DNA of 64,000 bases from CALDTK01 sp965213735 (GCA_965213735.1 CBDCAB010000006.1:1054001-1118000); one strand, 5' to 3'; shown: positions 40,738-50,855, numbered from the stretch's first letter. The notes: a model not told the origin generated them from the letters alone. Made by a program: numbers and translations.

Positions 40738-41958
40738 GTGCAAGCTCCCTACTCCACTGGTAAGACTGTCGCTGTACTCGGAGGCGGCCAACTCGGCACC
40801 ATGCTCGCCACCGCGGCCCAATCGCTACGCATCAACGTCCACTGCCTCGACCCCCAAGCCGATGCGCCTGCCGCCTATAATGCGCAGAGTTTTGCAGAAG
40901 GAGATTTTCAACACGCCCGCACTGTCGAAGCGTTTGGGCGACACGCAGATGTGGCCACCATCGAGATAGAAGCTGTATCGACCGAAGGCCTGCGAGCACT
41001 GCGCGATGTCCACCATGTCCCTACCCGCCCAAGCCCCGAAGCCATTGAACTCATTCAGGATAAAGGGGCACAAAAGGAGTTTTATCGCAAGGCTAATCTA
41101 CCGACAGCTCCTTACCAACTGTGGATTTCGGAGGCGGAGGTACGCGCAGCTGTGGCAGCGGGTAAGCTTCAGCTTCCGTTTGTGCAAAAACTGCGGCGAG
41201 GCGGCTACGATGGCAAAGGCGTGCACATCGTTTGTAAGCCCCAAGATTTGCCAAACCTGCTGCCTGGTGCCTGCCTTACCGAGCAGCTTGCACCGCTAAG
41301 GCTCGAGTTGGCAGTCGTAGCCGCTCGGCGACCAAGTGGACAGGTTGCCACTTTCCCGGTAGTGGAGATGGTATTCGATCCCAAGCAAAATCTCGTTACC
41401 CATCTCGTTTCTCCTGCTCGCATTTCGGCCGAAGTAGCAGCTAAGGCAAGTCAGCTTTCGCGAAAACTTATCGAGCAGCTCGATATACAAGGATTGCTTG
41501 CTGTAGAATTTTTTCTGCTACACGACGACAGCCTGTGGATCAACGAGGTAGCTCCACGGCCGCATAACTCAGGTCATATCACCATGAACGGCTTCGCAAC
41601 CTCCCAATTCGAACAACACCTGCGAGCTATCCTCGACCTCCCCCTCGGGAGCACCGAACAGTACAAACCTGCTGCTATGGTCAACCTGCTCGGCCATCCC
41701 GACCACACCGGGCCCGCAGTTTATGAAGGTTTGCAGGAGGTGAGCGCTTGGCCCGGCGTCAATGTCCACGTATACGGCAAAGCAATCACTAAGCCTCATC
41801 GCAAAATGGGACATGTCAACGTGGTAGCAGATACACTCGAAGAAGCCATTGCACTCGCCGATCGGGTAAGTCAAACGCTATCAGCTGTCGCTGTCGAGGA
41901 ACATGCGGAAATGGAGACACGTGGAGTCGCGAACCAAACCTCATCCAAGACAAGTTAG
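40738..41958 (+). CDS. purK: 5-(carboxyamino)imidazole ribonucleotide synthase
   Basis: This ATP-grasp enzyme carboxylates aminoimidazole ribonucleotide with ATP and bicarbonate. From the GTG at 40738 it begins near VAVLGGGQLGTMLATAAQSL, the family N-terminus. Later motifs are FVQKLRRGGYDGKGV (ATP-binding loop) and LAVEFFLLHDDSLWINEVAPRPHNSGHITMNGF, the metal site with N-E-x-A-P-R-P-H. About 406 residues. The open frame reaches back to 40648 through a strong hairpin, which I do not accept. purE follows after three bases, so the two are co-transcribed. Confidence 0.95.
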   Translation: MQAPYSTGKTVAVLGGGQLGTMLATAAQSLRINVHCLDPQADAPAAYNAQSFAEGDFQHARTVEAFGRHADVATIEIEAVSTEGLRALRDVHHVPTRPSPEAIELIQDKGAQKEFYRKANLPTAPYQLWISEAEVRAAVAAGKLQLPFVQKLRRGGYDGKGVHIVCKPQDLPNLLPGACLTEQLAPLRLELAVVAARRPSGQVATFPVVEMVFDPKQNLVTHLVSPARISAEVAAKASQLSRKLIEQLDIQGLLAVEFFLLHDDSLWINEVAPRPHNSGHITMNGFATSQFEQHLRAILDLPLGSTEQYKPAAMVNLLGHPDHTGPAVYEGLQEVSAWPGVNVHVYGKAITKPHRKMGHVNVVADTLEEAIALADRVSQTLSAVAVEEHAEMETRGVANQTSSKTS

Positions 41959-41961
41959 CCT

Positions 41962-42453
41962 ATGGTCAGTGTAGTAATGGGCAGCAACTCCGATTTGCGG
42001 GTGATGCAAGGTGCGCTCGAGATGTTGACGCTACTCGAAGTGCCTTACGAGGTAGATGTGGTGAGCGCGCACCGTACGCCGCAAAAACTCATGGACTATG
42101 CTCACGCAGCAGCCGGCCGTGGCATCAAAGTCATTATTGCAGGTGCTGGCGGGGCAGCTCACCTACCGGGTATGGTGGCAAGTGTGACGCCGCTTCCTGT
42201 CATTGGAGTGCCGGTGAAAAGCACGAATAGTATCGACGGGTGGGATAGTGTGCTGTCGATTTTGCAAATGCCCGCTGGCGTGCCCGTAGCTACAGTAGCC
42301 CTCGACGGCGCTAAGAATGCAGGCATACTCGCAGCGCAAATTCTCGGAGCCAGCGATCTTGCCATCCGCAAGCGCATCGAAAACTACAAAGCCCAACTCG
42401 CCCTCGATGTGGCGGACAAAGCAGCAAAATTGCGCGACAGCCTCGGCAACTAA
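41962..42453 (+). CDS. purE: N5-carboxyaminoimidazole ribonucleotide mutase (class I PurE)
   Basis: This enzyme moves the carboxyl group of the PurK product to carbon 4 of the ring. The sequence shows GSNSDLRVMQGAL, VDVVSAHRTPQKL and IAGAGGAAHLPGMVAS, the nucleotide and mechanistic His motifs of class I PurE. At 163 residues it is a normal length. It follows purK by three bases and converges on the OmpA gene with a five-base gap. Confidence 0.96.
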   Translation: MVSVVMGSNSDLRVMQGALEMLTLLEVPYEVDVVSAHRTPQKLMDYAHAAAGRGIKVIIAGAGGAAHLPGMVASVTPLPVIGVPVKSTNSIDGWDSVLSILQMPAGVPVATVALDGAKNAGILAAQILGASDLAIRKRIENYKAQLALDVADKAAKLRDSLGN

Positions 42454-42458
42454 GCGCG

Positions 42459-43994
42459 CTACTCCTCCGTCGACAGATCGAATTCCACGCGGCGATTCAC
42501 AGCACGATCTTGCTCATCGCCTTCTCTTCGCAGCGGGCGGCCGGCGCCAACACCATCGACACTGATGCGGCTCGGATCGATGCCCCGCGATTGCATGTAG
42601 ACTGCACATGCTTGCGCTCGAGCAAGACTAAACCGCTCGCGGTCGGGTACTACCTCAGTAAAATCAGCATGCCCAGTAATCTTGAGCTTGTACTCGGGAA
42701 ATGCTTCCATTACGTCGGCCAAGCCTGTTAAAGTCTCAAAAGCATAGGTGCTAAGGGTGGTACTGCCACTTTCAAAGCCGACGGCGCGCACGGCAAATTC
42801 GAAGAGTTGCTGCTGTGAAGCGATAATTTCCGGGCAGCCATTGTAGGCACCCGCAATGTTGGGACAGCGATCGGAGGCGTCGTCTACACCATCTTTATCT
42901 CTGTCGGGACAGCCATTGAGCTTGCCCGGCATCAGCGGACAGTTGTCGTTAATGTCAGCAAAAGAATCGTTGTCGCGATCAGGACATCCCATGGTTGCTT
43001 TCGGGCCAGCTTGCTTGGGGCACTCATCATCGAGATCGCTTATTCCATCAGCATCAGTGTCGGGACAGCCAGCGAGTGTACCCGCTAGGTCGGGACAACC
43101 GTCTTCCTCATCTGCCACACCGTCCTTGTCGCGATCGGGTATCGGACAGCCATTGCGTTCGATGCTGCCAGCAACATCGGGGCATTCGTCGTGCGGATCA
43201 CCAATACCATCTCCATCTGCATCGGGGCAGCCGCCTTCCTTTGCAGTACCGTAGTGCAGCGGACAAGGATCGGCGCCATCGTGAATGCCATCATTGTCGC
43301 TGTCTGGGCAGCCGTTGAGTCGACTCGAGCCACGGACGTGCTGGCACTGATCGTCGAGATCCATCACACCATCGCCATCTGAATCCCAGTAAGCTGGATT
43401 GAATTTGCCTCGACCCAGGTTGAAGAGCAGTCCGATGCCCACTTGTGTATTGTCGCGTTGATTTGCAAAGCTCTTCCTGAATTCGTACTGACCGGTGAGG
43501 TAGGCAGCATCGGTGAGGCGGATGCGCAGACCAACGCCGAGCGGCAGCTGGAGATTGGCACCATTGCCAGGTTCGGTCACCAAGCCAAAGCCCGCCAGCG
43601 CATACGGCCTGAGGCGGTCGTTGAGGATGGAATGGCCTGCTTGCGCGGTGAGGTCGAGGCTAATGAAGGCCTGCTTGACCGATGGATTTTCCACTTCATT
43701 GAGCACCCCCAACTTTAGCGGAGCGGACACTGAAAGCAGTTCACTTATGCGGCGTACGTAAGCAAAGTCGATGCCGTTGGTGACACTCGAGCCTTGGCTT
43801 TCTGCTACGCCGTAATCGACGAAAAGCACCTTGGCCGACACGCTATGCGGAAAACTCTGTTCGTCGATTGCAAGGGCAATAGGACCAGCATCAGTCGATT
43901 CCTCATTACCGTTAGCAGCAATCAGCTCTTCCGCTTGCTGCCCAAATGCGCAGGCAATTGCGGTAGATAGTATAAATGTTAGGACAGCTTTCAT
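42459..43994 (-). CDS. OmpA-family protein with thrombospondin type 3 calcium-binding repeats
   Basis: A signal peptide (MKAVLTFILSTAIACAFG) is followed by an eight-strand barrel-like N-terminal domain. About seven Asp-rich thrombospondin type 3 repeats come next (DSDGDGVMDLDDQC, DSDNDGIHDGADPCP, DADGDGIGDPHDECP and similar), roughly residues 200-380. The C-terminus is an OmpA peptidoglycan-binding domain (KITGHADFTEVVPDRERFSLARAQACAVYMQSRGI and NRRVEFDL). Such proteins anchor the outer membrane to the wall, and the repeats bind calcium. Standalone gene. The repeat region is internally similar at DNA level. Confidence 0.92.
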   Translation of the reverse strand: MKAVLTFILSTAIACAFGQQAEELIAANGNEESTDAGPIALAIDEQSFPHSVSAKVLFVDYGVAESQGSSVTNGIDFAYVRRISELLSVSAPLKLGVLNEVENPSVKQAFISLDLTAQAGHSILNDRLRPYALAGFGLVTEPGNGANLQLPLGVGLRIRLTDAAYLTGQYEFRKSFANQRDNTQVGIGLLFNLGRGKFNPAYWDSDGDGVMDLDDQCQHVRGSSRLNGCPDSDNDGIHDGADPCPLHYGTAKEGGCPDADGDGIGDPHDECPDVAGSIERNGCPIPDRDKDGVADEEDGCPDLAGTLAGCPDTDADGISDLDDECPKQAGPKATMGCPDRDNDSFADINDNCPLMPGKLNGCPDRDKDGVDDASDRCPNIAGAYNGCPEIIASQQQLFEFAVRAVGFESGSTTLSTYAFETLTGLADVMEAFPEYKLKITGHADFTEVVPDRERFSLARAQACAVYMQSRGIDPSRISVDGVGAGRPLRREGDEQDRAVNRRVEFDLSTEE

Positions 43995-44103
43995 CGCGGG
44001 TATTGCGTGTGTGGCTGCGTCAGGGGGGGAGACCCATGTGAGGTCCAGGCGGCTCAGATTCTGAACAACCTTGCAAAAGCGGTGCCTATCCGTACGAAAG
44101 CGG

Positions 44104-44655
44104 CTAAAGGCTGCGCTTCATGGCCTCAAAATCAGCTTCTACGGCATCCCGCAGACTTTTGTAGGTCTCATCAAAGCGCTCACCTCGCTCGCTGATGCGT
44201 TCGCGGGCGCTCGCCAACTCGGCTGCGAGCTTCTCTCGAGTGGCTTTGCCTTCCTCCACCTTGGCTTGCACGTCGCGTACCTGTTGCTCCAGCTTATCAA
44301 GCTGCTCGTCCAGCTTTTCGATCTTGGCTCTGTCTGCATCCATGCCCTCGGAGAGACGTCGCTCGAGGGCCTCGGCAAATTTTGCTTTCTCGCTGTCTAG
44401 AATCTGCTGGTAGTTCTGCGCACTTTTGAGCAGGTGTTTGCGGTCTACGCCCAGCGTTTCAGCGGTGGTGTACACGCTCTCATACGCATCTTCGGGGGAG
44501 AGGCCGCGCCCGATGAGCTTATTGGCAGCAATGCGAAATTCCAAGTAGGTAAAGGTTCCCTTTTCGCCGGCGCTAAGGGCTTTGCTCAGCATTTTGAGAG
44601 AATCAGCATCGAGTTGCCCATCTGGATCGAAGGCAGCAGCAGGATTTTTTGCCAT
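44104..44655 (-). CDS. Hypothetical coiled-coil protein
   Basis: The 183-residue product has an N-terminal helical part (FDPDGQLDADSLKMLSKAL; TFTYLEFRIAANKLIGRGLSPEDAYESVYTTAETLGV) and a C-terminal coiled coil (about 85-170) with many Glu, Lys and Leu in heptads. No signal peptide or membrane segment. I do not know a function. It is the last gene of a row that includes a MATE transporter, 15 bases downstream of it. Confidence 0.65.
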   Translation of the reverse strand: MAKNPAAAFDPDGQLDADSLKMLSKALSAGEKGTFTYLEFRIAANKLIGRGLSPEDAYESVYTTAETLGVDRKHLLKSAQNYQQILDSEKAKFAEALERRLSEGMDADRAKIEKLDEQLDKLEQQVRDVQAKVEEGKATREKLAAELASARERISERGERFDETYKSLRDAVEADFEAMKRSL

Positions 44656-44670
44656 GCCACAAAGCTATGG

Positions 44671-46008
44671 CTACAGATCGCTTCCTCTCCAGTGTTTTGC
44701 CGAAAGGCCACGCGCACTCATCCACCAAATCAGGGACCAGTACACTATCTCGGTAGCCCATGCACCACCCAAACCACCTATGCCCGTCTGAATAATCAGG
44801 TACACCAAGCCCATATAGATCACCGCCGCCACAGTCTGAATCTTGAGCGCGTAGTACACTCCACCTGCACCTACGAGGCTGTTGAAAAAGACTGCCCCGT
44901 AAGAGAAAAGTGAGAGAATAACGATAAGAATGAGCAGGATTGGGCGCGCCTGCGTAATGAGCACCAACTGATCGCCGCCGAAGAGTGGGTAGAGCAAATG
45001 CTCTGGAAAAAGTGCCACCGGAATGGCTAGTGCAAGCGTGACCCATAGGCAGAACCACGAGACTTTATATGTAAGCGGCTTCACGGCTTGTTGCTTGCGT
45101 CTGCCCAGGAAGTGGCTGGTAAGTGTATTGACCGCTGTCGCAAAACCCCATGCAGGAACACTCAGCGCGAGGTAGACGATGCGAACTACGTTGGTGATAG
45201 CAAGTGCCCGCTCGCCAAGATTTTCGACGATGCCGAAGAAAAATAGATAACTGCCCAAGCCAACCACACTCTGAGCCACCACAGGCAAACTCAGACGAGC
45301 CTGCACCTTCACCAGCTCCCAATCAATGGGCTGCAGTTTGAAGAGGTGCATCTTGCGCACATACTTGTCAGTGTATACGTAGGTTAAAAATGCAAAGAGG
45401 GCTACATACTCGCTGATGGTACTAGCTAGGCCTGCACCCGCCAGGCCCATGGCAGGCAATCCGAGGTGCCCAAATATGAGCCCGTAGTCGAGCACGATAT
45501 TGCAGGTCAGCAACACGGCGGTGGCCAGCAGCAGACTATTCGTGCGCCCGATGCCGCTGTAAAAAGCGATGAAGGCAATGCCCGCATAACTGGCAAAGAC
45601 ACCCCACTTGCGTGTGGACAAATACTCGAGGCTGCCATAGAAAATGATATCACTATCGAGCATCGAGGCAAAGAGGTAGTAGGCCCCAAACTGCATAAAC
45701 AAGAATGCGCCCACTGCCAGCAGCAACTCGAAGGCGAGCATGCTCTGGAAGGTCTGGCGCAGCCCTACCCTATCGCGCTGCCCCGCCCTGCGTGCAATAA
45801 GAATTTGCCCAGCCTTAGAAAAGCCATACCCGATGGCAGCGACGATGAGATAAAATACACTCACGTAGCCGATGGTGGCGAAGGCATCTTCCGAGAGGCG
45901 CGCGAGGAAGAGCGAGTCAGTGAGGGCTATGGCATTTTGCGCGGCGCTCCCCATCATGATGGGGAAGGCCAGCTTGAAGATTTGGCGGTATGTAGTGTCT
46001 AGGCGCAA
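44671..46008 (-). CDS. MATE family efflux transporter
   Basis: The 445-residue protein has 12 helices with the MATE pattern: FKLAFPIMMGSAAQNAIALTDSLFLARLS at the start and GLPAMGLAGAGLASTISEYVALFAF in the first half, repeated in the second half as WGFATAVNTLTSHFLG. It would export organic cations or drugs in exchange for sodium ions or protons; substrate unknown. The only nearby start is TTG at 46008, 12 bases after aroC. Confidence 0.88.
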   Translation of the reverse strand: MRLDTTYRQIFKLAFPIMMGSAAQNAIALTDSLFLARLSEDAFATIGYVSVFYLIVAAIGYGFSKAGQILIARRAGQRDRVGLRQTFQSMLAFELLLAVGAFLFMQFGAYYLFASMLDSDIIFYGSLEYLSTRKWGVFASYAGIAFIAFYSGIGRTNSLLLATAVLLTCNIVLDYGLIFGHLGLPAMGLAGAGLASTISEYVALFAFLTYVYTDKYVRKMHLFKLQPIDWELVKVQARLSLPVVAQSVVGLGSYLFFFGIVENLGERALAITNVVRIVYLALSVPAWGFATAVNTLTSHFLGRRKQQAVKPLTYKVSWFCLWVTLALAIPVALFPEHLLYPLFGGDQLVLITQARPILLILIVILSLFSYGAVFFNSLVGAGGVYYALKIQTVAAVIYMGLVYLIIQTGIGGLGGAWATEIVYWSLIWWMSARGLSAKHWRGSDL

Positions 46009-46020
46009 GTGGAGGGCAAT

Positions 46021-47100
46021 CTACACGTTAGCTGCGCGTGCCCTCAGCAGATGATCTGCCAGCACGAGTGCGGCCATGGCCTCTACGATAGGCACCGCGC
46101 GTGGCAGCACACAAGGATCGTGGCGACCCTTGCCAGCCACAGTTACCTCCTTACCACTCGCATCGATAGTGGCCTGATCTTGCATAATGGTGGCTACCGG
46201 CTTAAAAGCGACACGAAATTCGATGGGCATGCCATTGGAGATGCCGCCCTGGATTCCACCTGAGTGGTTGCTTGCTGTGCGGGTTTGGCCCTCTACGGTG
46301 ATAAATCTATCGTTGTGTTGCGAGCCAAGCAGCTCGGTGCCCGCAAAGCCGCTGCCGTACTCGAAGCCTTTACAGGCGTTGATACTGAGCATTGCTTTGG
46401 CAAGATCGGCGTGAAGTTTATCAAAGACGGGTTCGCCCCAGCCAGCTGGTACTCCCGTGATGCGGCAGCCCACCACGCCGCCAATCGTATCTCCTTGTGC
46501 GCGTACTTCTCGAATGCGTGTCTCCATGCGTTGTGCAGTTTCGGCAGTAGCCGCGCGCACTGGATTAGCTTCGATGTCGGTCGCAGATAATTCCTTGGGC
46601 CACTCCTCGAGCGCTACCGTGCCCACGCGTTCGACGAAAGCGGTGATGCTGATAGCCTGAGTGGCGAGTAGGGTTTTGGCGAAAGCTGCAGCAGCTACCC
46701 GTGCAGCAGTTTCACGCGCACTAGCCCGACCACCCCCTCGATGATCGCGATGCCCGTATTTGGCCGTGTAGGTGAAGTCCGCATGAGAAGGACGGTAGAC
46801 GCCCTCGAGGTGGGAATAATCTGCAGAGCGCTGGTTGGAATTGCGAATCAGCAGGGCGATAGGCGTGCCCGTGGTGATGCCCTTGTAAACACCAGATAGA
46901 ATTTCTGCGGTATCGGCTTCCTTTCGCTGCGTCACTAGTGCACTTTGCCCTGGCCTACGACGCGCGAGTTGCTGCTGCAGATAGTCTTGATCGATTGCGA
47001 GCCCAGCCGGACAGCCATCGATGATTACCCCAATAGCGGAGCCGTGGCTTTCGCCGAAAGTGCTGATGCGAAACAGCGTACCGAAAATATTGCCAGCCAT
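46021..47100 (-). CDS. aroC: Chorismate synthase
   Basis: This enzyme makes chorismate from EPSP using reduced FMN, the last common step of aromatic synthesis. The N-terminus FRISTFGESHGSAIGVIIDGCPAG, the middle KYGHRDHRGGGRASARETAARVAAAA and the C-terminal SNHSGGIQGGISNG and GRHDPCVLPRAVPIVEAMAAL are family signatures. At 359 residues it is full length. It lies 27 bases after a lipoprotein gene and 12 before the MATE gene. A copy of the 14-base word lies inside (46673), and a related GGCTTTCGCCGAAAG lies near its start (47043). Confidence 0.96.
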   Translation of the reverse strand: MAGNIFGTLFRISTFGESHGSAIGVIIDGCPAGLAIDQDYLQQQLARRRPGQSALVTQRKEADTAEILSGVYKGITTGTPIALLIRNSNQRSADYSHLEGVYRPSHADFTYTAKYGHRDHRGGGRASARETAARVAAAAFAKTLLATQAISITAFVERVGTVALEEWPKELSATDIEANPVRAATAETAQRMETRIREVRAQGDTIGGVVGCRITGVPAGWGEPVFDKLHADLAKAMLSINACKGFEYGSGFAGTELLGSQHNDRFITVEGQTRTASNHSGGIQGGISNGMPIEFRVAFKPVATIMQDQATIDASGKEVTVAGKGRHDPCVLPRAVPIVEAMAALVLADHLLRARAANV

Positions 47101-47127
47101 TTGCAGTGCATTGGGCCAGCAATGTTA

Positions 47128-47796
47128 CTACTCAATCAATCGCCAGCCGCTGGCATTGCCGGCCAGGTCGTGCTCGGTGAGCATGAGGATGAGGCCGAGT
47201 TGGCGCGAATGCAAGTGCGTGAGCCCAGGCAGGCCGTGCTGCCGACCGGCATGATTGAGCACAGCCACTAAGTCGGTATCAGCCACGGGATTGGCCCTAT
47301 CTGTAGGCAGGTAATCCACCCGCAGCCGATCGCCTTCCAGCTCTACGCGCTCAGTGCTCGTGAGGGCATAGCTAAGGGTTGGTAAAGCTCCATCAATGCG
47401 CTGAAAGAGGCGCGAACGCAGCGATTGAGCCTCAGCTGCAGTCACTGCTAGCACAGCAGGTTTTGGCGAAAGCCGATAAGAGAAAATTTGTGCTGGAAAA
47501 GCAACAGCAGGATTAGCACTGAGGGCTGAATGGCTGTGGCTGCTGAGGTATTCTTCGACGGCAAAGGAGCCTGCTGAAACCTCCGTCACCTCCACAATCA
47601 GCGTGTCGGCATGAATGGTAGCAGTAGTGTCGCCTGCAGGCAAAGTAATGCGTTGGTAGCGGGCCTGCTGCCCCACAACAGGGCTGGTAAGGCGGAGTGC
47701 CTCCACTTGGTGGAGCGTAGTGAGTTCTCGGTCGTCGCCAGTGCAAGCGCCCAGGCCAAGAAGTGCCACCACGCCCAGTGTTAGGGTGCGGTTCAT
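47128..47796 (-). CDS. Lipoprotein of unknown function
   Basis: From the ATG at 47796 the product is 222 residues with the signal MNRTLTLGVVALLGLGAC (cysteine at 18) followed by TGDDRE. The mature part is beta-rich with a possible immunoglobulin-like domain (RITLPAGDTTATIHADTLIVEVTEV) and a C-terminal segment including LNHAGRQHGLPGLTHLHSRQLGLI. No family recognised. The frame continues to 47901, but that part is Cys- and Arg-rich and I reject it. A copy of the 14-base word lies at 47460. Confidence 0.7.
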   Translation of the reverse strand: MNRTLTLGVVALLGLGACTGDDRELTTLHQVEALRLTSPVVGQQARYQRITLPAGDTTATIHADTLIVEVTEVSAGSFAVEEYLSSHSHSALSANPAVAFPAQIFSYRLSPKPAVLAVTAAEAQSLRSRLFQRIDGALPTLSYALTSTERVELEGDRLRVDYLPTDRANPVADTDLVAVLNHAGRQHGLPGLTHLHSRQLGLILMLTEHDLAGNASGWRLIE

Positions 47797-47936
47797 AGTG
47801 TGTTGTTCATAGCGAATGGCCGCGCGTACACAGACATTCGACGAGGACTTTGCAAACACTGTACAAAACTCTGCGCAGGGGGCTCGAAGGTGTGACGTCA
47901 ACCCCGCGCCCTCAGCATCGTTAGTGAAGCAAGCGC

Positions 47937-50339
47937 ATGAAAAGTATTACTACCCTACCGGCTGATTTTTTCGAAAAAGTCGAATTCGATAAAATTATAG
48001 AGCTCCAGGCTGCGCAGACTCTAGGTCCGGGTGGGAAGGCTTTAGTGCTTTCGCCAAAACTTGCCACGGATGCAGCTTTTATCGATGATCAACTGACGCT
48101 GGCACTCGACATGCTCAAGAGCCTGAGCGCTGGTGAAGCTCCGCCGCTGCGCAACTATGAAGACCTATCCGAGGCTTTGCGGATGCTCGAAATCGAGGGC
48201 TATACCATGGCGCTCGAAGAGCTGGTGCAAATCAACATCCTGCTTCGCGATCTGCTGGCCGTCAACGTGCACTTCGCCAACAAAGAGCGCACCGAACGCT
48301 ACCCCCGCTTAGCACGAGAGATAGCCGAAGTGCCGCCCGCACCGCATCTCAATGCTGAAATCGATAAGATCATCGATGACGAAGGCAATATTAGACCGAA
48401 TGCCAGTCCGGAGTTGGCGCGCATCAGGCGGGCGCAGCAAAGTGTGGCGCGTGAAATCGATGCGAAGTTTCGCAGTTTGGTGCAGAAATACCGCGACCGT
48501 GGATTGCTCACAGATTCTGCCGAAAGCTTTCGCAACGGTCGGCGCGTGCTGAGTGCTCCCGCCAGCAACAAGCGCAAAATCAACGGCATCGTCCACGACC
48601 AATCAAGTACCGGGCAAACCGCCTTTATCGAGCCGGAGGAGGTGATTTCGCTCAACAACGACCTGTTCGACCTGCACAATGAGGAGCGCTACGAGATTGC
48701 TCGCCTGCTCAAAGAACTGAGTGCAAAGCTGCGGCCTGCCCTACCCCAGCTGCACACTTTTGTAGCGCAGCGGGCCCGACTCGATGCACTACGGGCGCAA
48801 GCCGTGATTGCACGTATGCTGCGGGCGGCAAAACCAAGCGTGCTCGACAAGCCTCACATCGAGATGGTTGAAGCGCGCCATCCGCTGCTCTACCTGAAGT
48901 TTACGAGAGAGGATCGGAAGGTAATCCCCTTCACCCTCGACCTCCACGCGCCCAACCGACTTCTCCTCCTGAGTGGCCCCAACGCAGGTGGAAAATCCAT
49001 AATGCTAAAAGGGGCCGGGCTGCTACAGGTGATGGTGCAGGCTGGCATGCTGGTGCCCTGCAGTGAGGAAAGCAAATTTGGCGTGTTTACCACTTTCTGC
49101 GCCGACATCGGAGATCAGCAAAGCCTCGAAGATGACCTTAGCACCTACTCGAGTCACCTGCGCAACATGCGTGAGTTTCTGGCGGTGGCGAGCGAGGATA
49201 CCTTTCTCATCATCGACGAGTTTGGTAGCGGCACCGATCCTAAACTTGGTGGCGCCATCGCCGAAAGCATTCTGCGCGAGCTAAATGGCAAGCAGGTGTG
49301 GGGCGTCATTACCACCCACTACGGCAACCTCAAAGCTTTCGTTTACAAGCAGCGCGGTGTTGTCAATGGAGCGATGGTATTTGATGTCGATACGCTTGTG
49401 CCTACTTACGAATTGCGGGTCGGCAAACCGGGCTCGAGTTATGCTTTTGAGGTAGCAGGCATGGCTGGGCTTTCGCCAAAACTGCTCGACTATGCCTCCA
49501 AGCGGGTGCGGGGCAATGAGCACGAAGTTGATAAGCTCCTGCTCGACCTCGAACGCGAGAAAGCCAGGGCAGAAGACATGGCAAATCAACTCGCCGAGGA
49601 GCGCAAAAAGCTAGATCAGCTGTCCAAAACCTACGCGCGCATGCAAAAGGACCTGGAGGTGCAGCGCAAAACGTTCAAGCTCGAAACTCAGGAGCGGGCG
49701 CTACAAGCAGAAGCTCGTCAGCAAAAAGAACTCGAACGCGTAGTGCGCGACCTGCGCGAAGCAGAGAAAGCCGACGCTGCCAAGGCCGTGGAGGTAGTCA
49801 AAGCGCGACGTAAGAGTCGACGCGAACGCGAAGTAGTGGTGCAAGAACTCAAAGAGGAGCTGAATGCTGTAAGCGCTAAAACCTCCATACTCGATCGGCC
49901 TATTGAGGTGGGCGATCACGTGCGGCTCAAACGCGGCGGGGCGACTGGCGAAATTGAAAAGCTGGAGCGCAACAAAGCCGTGGTGCGCATGGGCGAACTT
50001 CGCATGACCGCCAACCTCAAAGACCTCGAAGCCGTCCGCTCACCGCTCAAAGTGCGCAGTGGCCCCAGCGTAAAGCGCGACCTGCGCACGCAGGAAGGGG
50101 GCTTTAAGCCGGAGATTGATGTACGTGGATTTCGGCGCGAAGAGGTGCTTCAACTCATCCAGGATTTTGTGGATCGAGGAATGATCGAAAATGTCAAGTC
50201 GCTCAAGATTTTGCACGGCAAAGGCAATGGCACCTTGCGACGCACCGTCCGCGAGAAACTGCGCGAATACAAGAATATCGACACGCATCATCCACCCCAC
50301 GAGCAGGGCGGAGATGGTGTTACCATTGTTGAATTTTAG
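47937..50339 (+). CDS. mutS2: Endonuclease MutS2
   Basis: This MutS homologue lacks the mismatch domain. In other bacteria MutS2 suppresses recombination or rescues collided ribosomes. The 800-residue protein has the ATPase P-loop LLLLSGPNAGGKSIMLKG (about 345), Walker B FLIIDEFGSGTDPKLGG and the His switch TTHYGN, then a charged coiled coil (about 520-640) and a C-terminal Smr nuclease domain (IDVRGFRREEV, ILHGKGNGTLR). Two copies of the 14-base dispersed word (48047, 49469) both encode LSPKL. The end overlaps convergent ndk by four bases. Confidence 0.95.
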   Translation: MKSITTLPADFFEKVEFDKIIELQAAQTLGPGGKALVLSPKLATDAAFIDDQLTLALDMLKSLSAGEAPPLRNYEDLSEALRMLEIEGYTMALEELVQINILLRDLLAVNVHFANKERTERYPRLAREIAEVPPAPHLNAEIDKIIDDEGNIRPNASPELARIRRAQQSVAREIDAKFRSLVQKYRDRGLLTDSAESFRNGRRVLSAPASNKRKINGIVHDQSSTGQTAFIEPEEVISLNNDLFDLHNEERYEIARLLKELSAKLRPALPQLHTFVAQRARLDALRAQAVIARMLRAAKPSVLDKPHIEMVEARHPLLYLKFTREDRKVIPFTLDLHAPNRLLLLSGPNAGGKSIMLKGAGLLQVMVQAGMLVPCSEESKFGVFTTFCADIGDQQSLEDDLSTYSSHLRNMREFLAVASEDTFLIIDEFGSGTDPKLGGAIAESILRELNGKQVWGVITTHYGNLKAFVYKQRGVVNGAMVFDVDTLVPTYELRVGKPGSSYAFEVAGMAGLSPKLLDYASKRVRGNEHEVDKLLLDLEREKARAEDMANQLAEERKKLDQLSKTYARMQKDLEVQRKTFKLETQERALQAEARQQKELERVVRDLREAEKADAAKAVEVVKARRKSRREREVVVQELKEELNAVSAKTSILDRPIEVGDHVRLKRGGATGEIEKLERNKAVVRMGELRMTANLKDLEAVRSPLKVRSGPSVKRDLRTQEGGFKPEIDVRGFRREEVLQLIQDFVDRGMIENVKSLKILHGKGNGTLRRTVREKLREYKNIDTHHPPHEQGGDGVTIVEF

Positions 50340-50755
50340 TAGATGTCGCGTGCAGCAAAGTGAAATGATGCCTCAAGGCGTGCATTCTCGTCGCTGTCAG
50401 AGCCATGCACGGCATTTTCGCCAATACTTTTAGCGTATTTCGCCCTGATCGTTCCGGCTTCAGCCTCTTTAGGATTGGTGGCGCCGATGAGCTTGCGGAA
50501 GTCAGCGACGGCATTGTCTTTTTGCAAGACTGCGGCAACTATAGGTCCACCAGACATGAATTCCACCAGCTCACTGTAGAAAGGACGCTCCTTATGCACC
50601 TCATAGAAGCGGCCAGCGACCTTTGGGTCCATGTGGTAGTAGCGCATAGCCTTTATGCGAAAGCCGCCTTTTTCGATGTCGGCGAGGATGTTGCCAATAT
50701 TGCCTGCCCGCACAGCATCGGGCTTTATCATGGTGAGGGTGATGTTGCCAGCCAT
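50336..50755 (-). CDS. ndk: Nucleoside-diphosphate kinase
   Basis: This enzyme transfers the terminal phosphate of NTPs to NDPs. The 139-residue sequence shows TLTMIKPDAVRAGNIG, then RPFYSELVEFMSGGPIVAAVLQK and the active-site histidine in SIGENAVHGSDSDENARLE. Length is standard. It is a standalone gene convergent with mutS2. TACCTTCG upstream is a one-mismatch version of the -7 element. Confidence 0.96.
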   Translation of the reverse strand: MAGNITLTMIKPDAVRAGNIGNILADIEKGGFRIKAMRYYHMDPKVAGRFYEVHKERPFYSELVEFMSGGPIVAAVLQKDNAVADFRKLIGATNPKEAEAGTIRAKYAKSIGENAVHGSDSDENARLEASFHFAARDIY

Positions 50756-50855
50756 AGCTTTAAGTTTTGAGCGCGCGAAGGTAGTAGGACATTCTTTGCT
50801 AAATACTGCCCCAGTGTTAGCTCCTCGCTTTTCTTTGCCAAGCCCAAAATTTCAG